A program made the position numbers and the translations under genes. A DNA stretch of 64,000 nt from Asterias rubens. Lineage: Eukaryota > Echinodermata > Asteroidea > Forcipulatida > Asteriidae. Below, one piece after another: positions 22,201 to 32,100 of the stretch (position 1 is the first letter of the stretch; each line of letters begins with the position of its first letter). Location of the stretch: the NCBI RefSeq assembly GCF_902459465.1, contig NC_047065.1, forward strand, positions 4,088,309-4,152,308, written 5' to 3'. Under the pieces are notes generated by a model, which saw nothing but the letters and a program-made list of their open reading frames with translations, searched no databases and was not told the DNA's origin.

Positions 22201-24207
22201 ACATTTACCAATAGTGTCCAGTGTCTTTAATATCCCACAGAAATAGATGAGATAAATCTTCTCTTACATATGTCTAAACTTAATGTCAGGACTCAAGATT
22301 TCTTTTTATTACGTTTATGTTTTAAGTCTCTTTATGGTTAAGTGCTGGGTGATTGTTTATCCCTTTGGTCAATTCATCTATAGTTGACATACCTGTAACC
22401 TAAGGTCACTGGGACCTCCTTCCCTGTCTCCGTCCAGGTTTCTAAGTTCTTTCTTCAAGAACATCTCCAGTTGTTCCAGGAACCTTGGCTTGGGGATGAC
22501 TGATCGTTGGGGGTCGTCGCTCATGTCCGCTGACATCTTGTCCGGGCTGGAACGAGGTCTGTGGCTTGGGATACCTGGCTTGGCTGTGGCTTGGGAAGTC
22601 GCATGAGCTGGCCATGTGTCAAGGGTACCGGCTTTAGTATCAATGAAAGGCTGCCAAGAATACAACAAAATATAAAACAATTATTTGTGTGTTATCAAAA
22701 ACAGTTTCACGATAACATGCGACCTCCTATTCTCGACACTGGAATGCATCTGGAATTCTCTACTTAACTTAATCTTAGATATTGTCTTCCTACCACAAAG
22801 TTCAAATCTTTTCTCAAAACCTATCTTATGTCACAGGTTTTTCAAGGACTTATTTTATTGTGTCTGTTTTTCTTTGGTTTTGTTTTTGGTTTTACTGCGC
22901 CTTGAACACTTGCGCCTTAATTATGTTCGTGACAAGAAAATCATACCGTCTGCTTATCGGTCATTTTAAAAACCACCCGCCAACAACACCTTACAAGTAT
23001 GTTCGCCTATGGTTGCCAATGTTCGCCAACGGTGGCAACGTTTGCCAAGTTGAACGATCTCTAAATTGACCTTACCCTTAGAACCTGAGGTTGAGGTAGT
23101 TTGTGTTTTGTCCGATCGTTGATTCCATTCAGCTGATAGCTTGGACCTTGTAGTCCTTCGTACTGCCTTACCGCTCTTGGTGAGATGCCTAGACCAACTG
23201 CTGGCGGGGTGCTGGGAAATAAGAAAAAGGAAAATTAAATGCTTGATTCAGTAGTTTTTTTTTTTTTTTTTACTAAACTTTCTTATTTTTTATATTATTC
23301 TCGTCCTTGTTGTAAAAAAACATTGTTTATTGGTTACTCTTTTAAAAACTATTGTTTGTACTTTTTTCATGAAGTATTGAAACAATAATAGTAAGTTTTA
23401 ATTGACATTGAATTGAATTAAGTTAGGATCATATGAAAAATATGATATTGACATCGCGGTAAGAATTGTATTATTAACAAAAGTAGGCCTACCTTATTAA
23501 ATAAAAACTTACTGAACTTGGCGACAATCACTGCAGCTGTTGATAGTTTAAAAACTTTTTTGAGAAAGGGTTCCCTTCGAATCAAATAAATACTGTTTAT
23601 ACAAAAAGGGATATCTCATTGACTCTTGAGGTGAATAAGATGCTATTAATTATTTCATATCGAATGCAAAAGTGGTGGCGCCATATGGAAACTTTCCATT
23701 TATTATAATTAATATGGTTTGGGTAATTAGTATCACCCCAATGCAATCAATAGCTCTGTTCTGAGAAAAATAACAATTACAAAAAAGTTAAATACTGTAC
23801 AGTGAGATACTAAATAAAATAGTCTAGTAACTAGTCAGCACAATCTCACTGCATCAATAAATAATTGCCTAAATAATTAATAAATTATCAATAAGTAATA
23901 AAATAAACAGTTCTGGTTAGCCAATTTCTTCGGGGGAGGGGGTGTCACATCACTTATTCTATTACTGTAATGCCTTTGTGAAATCAGACCCCTGGAGTGA
24001 GTATTTCTTACTTCTTGCAACATTTTGTTTTCACGGTACTGATGCAGTTACTGACATGCCTATCTCCCATCTCGCTGCTGAGCTCAAACTGAAACAGGAA
24101 TAACCACACAAGTCACAACCCGTTTTATCGTTTTTAAGAAAAACTGTTCGACTTGCTTACCCTGCAATTGGAGGCAGCTTTGCTAGAGGCATGGCTTTTG
24201 CAGCCAT
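13296..24207 (-). CDS. TSNAXIP1: Translin-associated factor X-interacting protein 1, complete, 16 exons
   Basis: Coding exons, 5' to 3' on the minus strand: 24207-24161, 23211-23076, 22650-22393, 21608-21474, 21192-21028, 20245-20064, 19296-19185, 18650-18589, 18028-17939, 17386-17236, 17040-16912, 16541-16371, 15973-15824, 14985-14788, 14195-14089 and 13506-13296. All are GT-AG and sum to 2304 bases (767 residues plus TAA). Signature segments: FLEQLEMFLKKELRNLD (exon 3), YLIEDFKTYKPLLSSIK (exon 4), a coiled coil over exons 4-9 (about residues 160-390), YGDVVPRRDFE (exon 7), RDEFYSELEVLKRSATP then RPDW (exons 9/10), and LNYQDLFMEDEDG near the C-terminal EF-hand-like region (exons 14/15). Human TSNAXIP1 binds TSNAX (Trax) and is testis/cilium-associated; the role here is inferred. 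Exon 13 adds a Pro/Glu-rich linker. The gene is divergent to RANBP9/10. Confidence 0.95.
14600..14675 (-). mobile_element. tRNA-like SINE head
   Basis: On the minus strand a box-A-like TAGCTCAGTTAGTAGAG is followed by a box-B-like GGTTAAAATCC, the spacing of a tRNA-derived pol III promoter. The T-loop has drifted from GGTTCGAATCC, so I do not call a functional tRNA. It lies in a TSNAXIP1 intron. Confidence 0.6.
15000..15352 (-). mobile_element. tRNA-Leu-like SINE, full length
   Basis: On the minus strand a head reads GTGTCATGGCTGAGTGGTTT with a later GGGTTTGAATCCCACA (leucine-tRNA-like boxes A and B). A body containing GGGGTATAAATGGGTACC follows. The tail contains AAGCGCATTGAGACGG, then GCTTTATAAAAACCG and ATT repeats. 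A second copy, interrupted by a MITE, lies at 50895-51372, and a tail-only copy at 40688-40832. Confidence 0.8.
16076..16343. mobile_element. Family A MITE, internally shortened
   Basis: The TTAA ends (16076-16079 and 16340-16343) and the right-hand block ACACCAAGTGAGAAGACTGG are intact. The central foldback is reduced. It sits between TSNAXIP1 exons 12 and 13. Confidence 0.75.
18086..18385 (+). mobile_element. LINE 3' end with reverse-transcriptase C-terminus
   Basis: One frame reads LRKLDAATKLTPTICKKLVG... then FGYSAPNLWNKLPPEIRQSD and TFKKLLKTELFRAH, stop near 18282. This is the conserved end of CR1/L2-clade non-LTR reverse transcriptases. A tail GCGCTTTATAAGAACTTTGT and ATT repeats follow. 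It is a 5'-truncated, dead copy antisense in a TSNAXIP1 intron. Confidence 0.85.
18465..18560. mobile_element. Family D end fragment
   Basis: It carries CACAATGTCCACAGATTTAC and ATTAAACTTACAC, as at the left ends of the copies at 35500 and 56590. Only the left end is present. Confidence 0.5.
18780..18890. repeat. SINE-like fragment with tRNA B-box string
   Basis: GTTCGAATCC occurs at about 18860, and GAGCCCACAACCTTTGCCAT lies at about 18782 in the opposite sense. The latter resembles the fragment near 59050. It is diverged and partial. Confidence 0.4.
19590..19915. repeat. Family H repeat in a TSNAXIP1 intron
   Basis: GCTTAAT / GTGCTTAGAGTTAG and GCTGATAAGCAGCGC blocks match the family H inverted-repeat pattern, ending near AAAATGGCCCC. 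The copy is diverged. Confidence 0.45.
20712..20994. mobile_element. MITE with inverted ends in a TSNAXIP1 intron
   Basis: The left end reads ACAGGCACTCCAGAGTCGCG and continues CCGAAC. The right end is its inverted counterpart, GTTCGGCGCGACTCTGGAGC then ACCTGT. This makes an arm of about 26 bases with a single mismatch class near the tip. The interior shows weaker symmetry around GACTCTGGAGTACC. Only one copy is seen in this window. Confidence 0.7.
21283..21432 (+). mobile_element. 124-bp retroposon with histone-type hairpin and 13-bp target duplication
   Basis: TATAAACATGTAC occurs at 21283-21295 and again at 21420-21432, flanking a 124-base insert. That is the mark of target-primed retroposition. 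The insert contains GATCGAAACGTCG and then a hairpin GGTTCT-TTTC-AGAACC (21354-21369) preceded by CCAAC and followed by ACCCCA. It ends GGTGTTACCGCAAACC. Related copies lie at 32395-32518 and 11148 on. The transcribed strand is unknown. Confidence 0.75.
21865..22230. mobile_element. Family A MITE with a nested insertion
   Basis: TTAA ends lie at 21865-21868 and 22227-22230. The left interior of family A is replaced at about 21895-22020 by foreign, GC-richer sequence containing TACGCGCACCGGCATGCGCG and GGCGGCCATTTTC. It sits between TSNAXIP1 exons 3 and 4. Confidence 0.7.
22715..22935 (+). mobile_element. Diverged LINE reverse-transcriptase tail
   Basis: One frame contains WNSLPT then stop and TKFKSFLKTYLMSQVF, the LINE C-terminal pattern with internal stops. 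A GCGCCTTGAACACTTGCGCC tail follows. It lies in intron 2 of TSNAXIP1, antisense to the gene. Confidence 0.6.
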
Positions 24208-26174
24208 TCCCGATCAAAGATTTTTCTGTTGTATTTTTATGTCAAGAACTGTTCCTTTTCCGGTTTGCTAAATTGTAAACAACGCGGCGTAGTCTCCCTT
24301 CACACTTTGATCATTTTACACACTCTCTCGTCGATCTCCGCGCGCCAGCCAAATCACGTAGTTGCTATGGGCGCAGATCATCACGGGTCAGGAGGTTGGG
24401 GGTCATCAGTCAGTGGGTGACTATTCTTTTTTCAAGGCGTGGTACAAAAACAAATCGCAGCGCACCGTGTTTTTGCACCGTGCACGTTAAAGTGCGCCCC
24501 CTGTTGGTCAAGTTATCATTTCGAATGACTTATTATACACATCATGGAAGAACCATGCTCACACATCAAAACATTTAAATTCATTTTAATAAATACGAAT
24601 GTGTGATAATCCAGAGGTTTTGTTCAAGGAGCAAGATGGATTTTTGTAACAATAATCTATTATGATTTTTATTTTGCTTACAGCCTTGATGTAAACCAAA
24701 GTCAGTCAAAGTCAATGTCAAAGTGCGCCTGACGGCTAAAAAGATGGTTGGGGACGCAGGGTTGACGGCGATTTGGAGGTATGGGGGGGGGGGGGTTAAT
24801 TTTCAACAAGCGGTTGAATAATAAATTACGCTTAAAGTTATAATATTGGGATAATGGAGGAAATGTAAGCATATTCAAACAGCCTGCTTATGATCATAAC
24901 AGTAACCTCCTCATCTTTAACGCAATGCCCCTTTGAGTTTGGCATTCGCCCGGAAATAATGGTTTGATTTCGCATATATTTGGACAAATAGAATTAGCTG
25001 TTGCAAACTCAGTATTACCAACCAAAGGGACCAATAATGGGGAAAAGGGAGAAGGTTAATGGACTGATGTTTCAAAGTCTTTCTCGAACTAGGCTACACA
25101 AACGACACACGTTTGGTGACAACTCAAGTTTTGTGGCAAAGGGGGAATAACAAAAAAAGATTGCCAATGATTGTGTGTCCAATAGTGGTCAAACCCCCGC
25201 CTTCCCTCCCCTGTTAGTCCCTCTCGATCCAATGCATTGCTTCTTCAGTGGTGATGAATCCCTCTCTGTATGTTTCTAATTGAAGTGATTATGTCGCTTT
25301 TGCGAAAGACTCCTTGGTCGAAACGTCAGGCCTTGCCATTATTTACAATTAATTTGAGGACTCACTTTTTTAAATCGATTTTAGAAGAAGAAAGAAATAC
25401 CCATTGAAAAGCACTACAACAGCGGCAATTTCGTAGTGCAGAAAAAAAATGCACCCCCTCCCCCTGCAGGCCCCCCTCCCGCCATGTGAGTTTGTGGTTT
25501 AAAAATGTTGGGCGGCAACATTATGATTCATCGCAAAACTTTGCTAAGCTTTACATAGGCCTTTACAAGTAAAATCCTTGGTAGGTTTGTTTGATGGCAA
25601 ATAACTGTATGGAAAATGTTAGTTTTGTCCTTGTACACCTTTTCAAAGTTTTGAATATTCATAGTTTGTTGGGGGCTAAAAGAGTTTAGAGACAATTAAT
25701 GTGGTTACCATGGTATTTGTCGGACTTCATCCCGTAGGCCAGGCGACAGACAAACAAAATGTGTAAAATAATAAAGGAAGAACAATGTCAAATTAATTTG
25801 GAGTTGAATGGAGCAACGTTTTTAGACCAATGTTTAAAATCATATTAAATACATTATTCTTGTATCAAGATAAGATAATTTTTTAAAACTTTGTTTTTGT
25901 TATTGTTAAACTTTAATGACATTATAAGTAGTATGGTACCCACTTCCACTCTGTTTTACTTTACTCGTAGTTTCGCCATTTCGCAGTCTGGGTATCAAAC
26001 TCCCATTCTTTGTTCAACTATTTGCTGGTCAGCTGGTGTTCATAGCTTTAAAAGAACACATAGTTATAAGAGCGGGTACCATCGAAATATGTCCATATGA
26101 TTTGTACGCAAGCTATATACTACGCGTAAACGGACGGGACGGATGTGTGTGTACGTCATTTATACACAGGAAAA
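24208..26174. promoter_or_regulatory. Divergent intergenic region of TSNAXIP1 and RANBP9/10
   Basis: About 2 kb separates the two start codons. The 24260-24480 part is richer in CpG (CGTCGATCTCCGCGCGCCAG) and is a candidate TSNAXIP1 promoter. DNA just upstream of RANBP9/10 reads CGCGTAAACGGACGGGACGG at about 26123. Between them lie G/C homopolymer patches (24782, 25450) and a GGTCGAAACGTCAGG string at about 25317. No further exon was recognised, though 5' UTR exons could be here. Confidence 0.45.
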
Positions 26175-29100
26175 ATGGCGACTCACGGAGAAGGACCGAG
26201 TAGAAGTACGAACCAAAACAATGAAAATGTCGACCCTTCAGACAGACTTAAACAGATTTATCCAGCAGTAAATGAAGAGGAAACACCTTTGCCAAGGACA
26301 TGGAATCCAAGAACGAAATCTACATTCATTGGATTATCGCAAAACAATCTTCGAGTTCACTACAAAGGTGAGACGAAATCTCCATAATTATTTTGGTCAT
26401 TTGGATTTTCCATTGGTGGAATGGCTTTGCAAATTGTATCAATCAGGTGATCATCATGTACAGGGATTTAATACATGCAACTTTTGTTGTGCATTTGCAT
26501 TGGAAGTTTAGATTCACAACGTTTGTGAACAAGAATTGAGATATACAGTAGGCCTAGCTTACGACTACTTCAAGAAACAAACGATGTCCATGTTTATTAT
26601 GTAGAAAACAGATGATAATGATTGATGGTTTTTACGAATGAGTGATGAATTGATCATGTTTTGATGGACAAATTTAATTTGTATCTTTCCTCACTGCTCA
26701 TCCATGTCATCAGCAGCCCCACTTTCGTTTTCATAAACAGAAATTCCCTCACATCTATACAGTAAACACACACCTCAGATCTGTATTAATCAAGTCTTAT
26801 TAATTATCATTTGTGAAAATCCTCTGAATATCGCGGCACTATGTTAAACTTTTCACTTTTTGTGTTACCAATAATGTGTTTACTGCTTGTTTGTTTGTTT
26901 GTTTGTTTGTTTGTTTGTTTAGTTAGATGATTGATCTTCATTCAGTCTAAGACTTAAGTCCTTATTTCTTAACTTTTTTATTGATTTAAGTAACCAGCAG
27001 TACCAGTCAGCTTCTCTTTTCACTAGTCCATCAACTTTGTCACTAGTCCGTATTTTTCTGCTCAGCACGAAATGTTAAGCACTATTCTGTGCTTAATTAA
27101 GCAGGTTTATTAATTATATGAAATTGGTCCCTGATTGGTGACCTTGTTTTGTTCTTGACCGAGAAACATGCTTAGTACTGTGGTAATATGGTACTCCATC
27201 CTACAACGAAATAACCCACAGAACCCACAGGAATGGACCCTTTCATGAAACAATCACATCCATGCATGTGTATAGACCCTGTTGGTTGGCAAACGCCATA
27301 GAGTTGTGCACTAAGCAGTCACACAAAATCGCAGTTGCGTCATGCACCCATTACCTGTGTACAAAACAGCGTGATGTTCCCCCATTTTTGTTATCCAAAA
27401 TATTAGTGCGCACCACGCGCTTTGTGCAATTTAATATTTCATGAAAAGGGCCCATTGCCATGGTGCTCTGTGCTTTTGCTTTGGTGCCCTTTGCAAGAAT
27501 CCTGTACCTTTTTTCCCTCATAGAGTGCCCTGTACCAGAAGTAATTTGCCGTGCCCCTCCAGGAGCAAGTTCAAGGCCTGAAAATCCACCCTAAAGTGGT
27601 GGGGCCTACAGTTGGTATTAGTTTTGAAAAAGTCACTGTCTTGGCCTCTTAATTATTATTCTTTAATTGTTAGATTTGATTAGATTTATTTAGTCATCAT
27701 AATAAACATGGAAAATGTTTTCACAATCAATAAAAACACTCATTAAAAAAACCCCACAAAAATACAGAAAGAAAAAAAAAACAATAATAAAAAAAATTCA
27801 AGAGTAGGTAATTATACACACAATTGTTTCAGGAGATTATTGTTATTTTTAAAAGATAAGAAAAAGAAGAAAAAAAATCTGGACAAAGAAATATTCCTTT
27901 TTTTCTCCAACCTTCCAATTTCCTTGTTATACTCCAGAACTGAATCCTCACAATATTAGAGAGAAGTTGACTTACAAAAGCCACACAATTTTGTTGTACA
28001 TAATAACAAGACATTAGCTGTTTGTCCTTCGGATGGACACAGAGAGCTGTTCTGATTAATGTATCTAGATTGCCAAAGCATGTCGACCCAAGAGAGCAAA
28101 CAAATTGCATCAAGCAGAATTGTCTGTGAAATAAACATTCATCTCAATTTAGACATGGCGGTTCCATGGGTGAAATACACCTTGTACCTTGTTTTGGATT
28201 CTGATTCGTAACACACCATTCATTACATAGGTCAATAGGCTTTTTGAGTGATGAACAATGTTAAAACGTTTGGTGAAATTTTTAACATTAGTAGAGCTCA
28301 TTGGATCATTTCATGACAATTACAAGTTAAAGAAGAATATTTGACGATCAAACCCCATTGTAATAGACCGATCCATTAAGCTCCGCCCTATTGCGTATTG
28401 ACCAATCACAACGCAACGAAGGTCCGACACTAAGGTCCGACATGCGTGCGCGTATGCTTGGCGCGCGCGGCAGAGTTGTGCAGAAAGGCATTGGAGAGCC
28501 CCACGTATTCTTGCTCTCACGTGCGTCGCGGGCAGAGCCTACTGGATCGGTTTATTGCTGTAGGTGCTGTTAAGTACTACACATTGTTTTCAAGTATATG
28601 TACCCAAATCAATAGAATTCCTGATTACATCATTCATTCATGCCTAACTGTACACTGTATGTACACAGTGCATATAATGACAACAATAAGCATCAATTTA
28701 AATTTGGTTTACCAGGATGCTGGGGAACTGCATATTATTGTTATTGTATCTCCACGGATGTTGTAACTTGTAGTACCTTTGTACTGTTTGAGCCTGCCCT
28801 TCCATTGCCCCCTATTCCCCGCCCCTACCATTTGCTTAGCATTTCCTGTATAAATACATGCTGTACATGTAGTTGGGTACATGGGCATTACCAGCAAAGC
28901 AACCTGTATGTTTTTTTTTTGCAGCGCTGGCTGTACTTGTTCATCAGTTCATTGCACTAATGATAAGTGAATTATTTTCATAATGGAAATCATCTGACAG
29001 CCCAGTACCGAGTACTAGAAATCTGGGCCCAATTTCATGATTGCTTTTAAAAGCACAACAAGTAGGCCTAGGTAATCCTTTCCAAAATATGCTTTCTAGA

Positions 29101-32100
29101 AAAAGGTAACCAGCCAAACCACCTTTCAGCATCATGTATCTCTATCATCTATGACTGGTATCCTGCTAATGTTTGCTAAGCAGAAAATCTGCTAAGCACT
29201 TATTGAGGCTATGCTTTTTAATCAGCTCTATGAAATATGGCCCCGTTTTGAGAAGACAGTAAATTGTGTTTTTGTATCACAACTGTGTACACTGTGTAGT
29301 GTATCATGTCTATTTATGGCTGAGGTCAGGGTTGTGGAAGGTCAGTCTACTCCTGCTATTATACTGATCCAAATTAATTCTTTTCATGGGAGATTTCTAT
29401 GACAGTTGTCAAAGCAAACACATCCACTTTCCAGTAATATTGGACGTAATCAGTCATAGGTGATGAAGAATCACTGGCTCATTGAGCAACTGTTTTAAAA
29501 AGGGCTTGATGCAAAATTTAGTGTTGTTCTTTGTACATAGTACTGTGTAGTACATGTAGCACTGTAGTGCATGTTCAGTGATGAAGGTACATTATGTGTC
29601 AGATTGAAAACAGCACTTCAACATCAACATTACATATTGTACTGTACTTGGTCTATTGTATGTAGTTTGTTCGTGTTCATGTGTCAGATACAAAACAAGT
29701 ACCAGGATTTATGATTTTTTTTTCACTAGCCCACATCATGTATGAATGCACACAATTTACAAAGCATCAACAAATAAACAAATAATAAAAAATCATAGAA
29801 GTGGAGTTCGCACAGTTGAGTTTTTGAAATTTTGGATGATCTTACCCCCTAATTTCTTCCCATAATACCACTTTTCTTGTTTTTATCAACAACCCTTTTG
29901 TTGCATTTGTGGTTTGATGATCGGTTTCTTAGAACTTCTTTTGCATTGAAATGTTTGCGTTCAATGATCGGTTGTGAAGCAGTTGCCAGAGTCACGGAGG
30001 CCGTTTCTTTGGAGAAGTACAGTGTTCTGTGTTCAGGAGACATTGTTTATCGTCAAAGACTTTCCTGGAAATGTTATTATGAACAGTGACACTTAGTACT
30101 TTGCATACAAACTACTGACTTGTTTACGGACACACCTTTTTTCATACAGAAATGAGAACAAACACAATTCATTGGCCATTACTGGGTCACTCTGTGTACA
30201 TTTATAATTAGATTATTTATATACATGTACCATCAAGGACAGCATAACAGTGGTCACACCCTTGTTAATATTGTCATGTATAGTTGTCATATGAAAAACT
30301 GTCTAGTAATGCAATGTTCATGTACTGTATGTAACATTCAATCACCGGTATTGCTTTTAAAAATAATAAGGTGTGAGAATAAACCTGTTTGTTTTAGTGT
30401 GCTGTTTTTTTTTTTGTGGAGTCTGTGCAAGCATCTGTATAACGAAGTGAGCTTAAAGGCACTGGACACTAGCGGTAATTTCTCAAAATAATTGTTAGCA
30501 TAAAACTTACTTGGTATTGGAGAGCTGCTGATAGTACAAAACGTTGTGAGAAACGGCTCCCTCTGAAGTAACGTAGTTTTCGAGAAAGAAGTAATTTTCC
30601 ACTAAAATATTTAAATCAAGCATCTGAAAGGACACAACTTTGTGTGACAAGGGTGTTTTTCTTCCATTAATATCTCGCAACTTCGACGACCAATTGAGTT
30701 AAAATTTTCACAGGGTTGTTATTTATTTTGTGCATATATGTTGAGATACACCAAGTGAGAAGACTGGTGATAATTGACAATTACCAAAGGTGTCCAGTGT
30801 CTTTAAATTAGAACATTCATACATAATAATAGTATACACATAATGAATGTTTATGAGTGCAATGGTGCGAATATGTTCATGAGTTGAAAGATGGAATCTT
30901 CTATTCAACGAGGCGGAGCCGAGTTGAATGGAACATTCCAGCTTTCAACAAATGAACATTTTCGCACCATTGCACGAATGAAAAACATTCATTATTTGTT
31001 TTATATAACATCCAAGTAGATCTTTGTCATTTTGATTGAAAGATACAACTTTCAAAACAAACAAAGCGTAGGCCTACAATTTTTAATTGTAGAAGCCGAA
31101 TGCTAGTAATGTTACTAATATGCCTTGCAGTAACACTGCTGCGTTACCAAAGACACGCGCACGCAGTGATGTTTTTACTCAGCTTTTTCGTTCCATCCGA
31201 AAAGTACCATTAGGTACTTTTCGGATGGAACGAAAAAGCACGGTGAGTGACTCAGCGTGTATTGGTACTTTTATTTGCTATCACGTGACGGACAATCCTC
31301 CAATCAAATGGCAAGGATCTGCTTGGGTGTTATATAATATGTATTATTCCATGTAAGTTTAATTTCTGCTGATCAAATGGTCCAGTATATAAATGTCTCT
31401 ACAGAACAGCACCAGGTTACAGGGCTGTATGCTTCGTTTTTGAAAGGGCAAGGGCACCAAGGCATTTTCTTCTTGGTAACGGGCACCCTATGATGAAATT
31501 GCAAATTTGTACTGGAGCATACCAAGGGCACTAAGGCAATGACCAGGGGAAACGAAGGCAATCGTCTTCGACACGAAGGCAATCGCCTTCGTTGCCTTCT
31601 TGAAGTATCAGGCCTGAGGTTATTTATCATCTTGCCTGTCTCTCCATCAACCTGGACGCTGAAGCCTTCGCTCAGCATCTGACACACTACTCGCCTCACG
31701 AAACCAGAATCCTACCGTTCTCATTTTGCTCCCTGGAATGCACGCACCATCTCCATCAGAGAATCTGACTCTTTATGCAAACACCATTTGTTACCCAGTT
31801 TAATGTGCTGCGTTATTGATGAAGTTGAGCCTTTAATGCCTTATAAATAATGTATGGAACAGCCATCTTAAAGCAAAATACAGGTATTGTTATGCAATGT
31901 AACCTTGATACCCCCCCCCCCCCCCCCAGAATGAAATGTTTGCCTTGATAAAAACAGGATTACCAACCAGATTTTCACATGATTTTCAGGATAAGCAAAC
32001 AACACGCTATATGCAACACATGGAAATTGGTTGGTAATCCTGTTTTTATCGAGGAAGAAATTTCATGCTAAGCAAATTTTTGTGCTTAGCAGCTCTATGA

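Noticed and set aside
22561..23069. Open frames of 68-95 codons on the plus strand
   Set aside because: They are antisense to a TSNAXIP1 exon or fall in a LINE remnant with stops in the matching frame; no separate gene.
24010..24100. Possible additional TSNAXIP1 5' exon
   Set aside because: Short open frame with no clear acceptor/donor pair in phase; exons at 24161 and 23211 already join perfectly.
31373..31699. 108-codon minus-strand frame, and the similar 127-codon frame at 36826-37209
   Set aside because: Both arise from the same family E repeat, which explains their shared peptide; no start context or domain.
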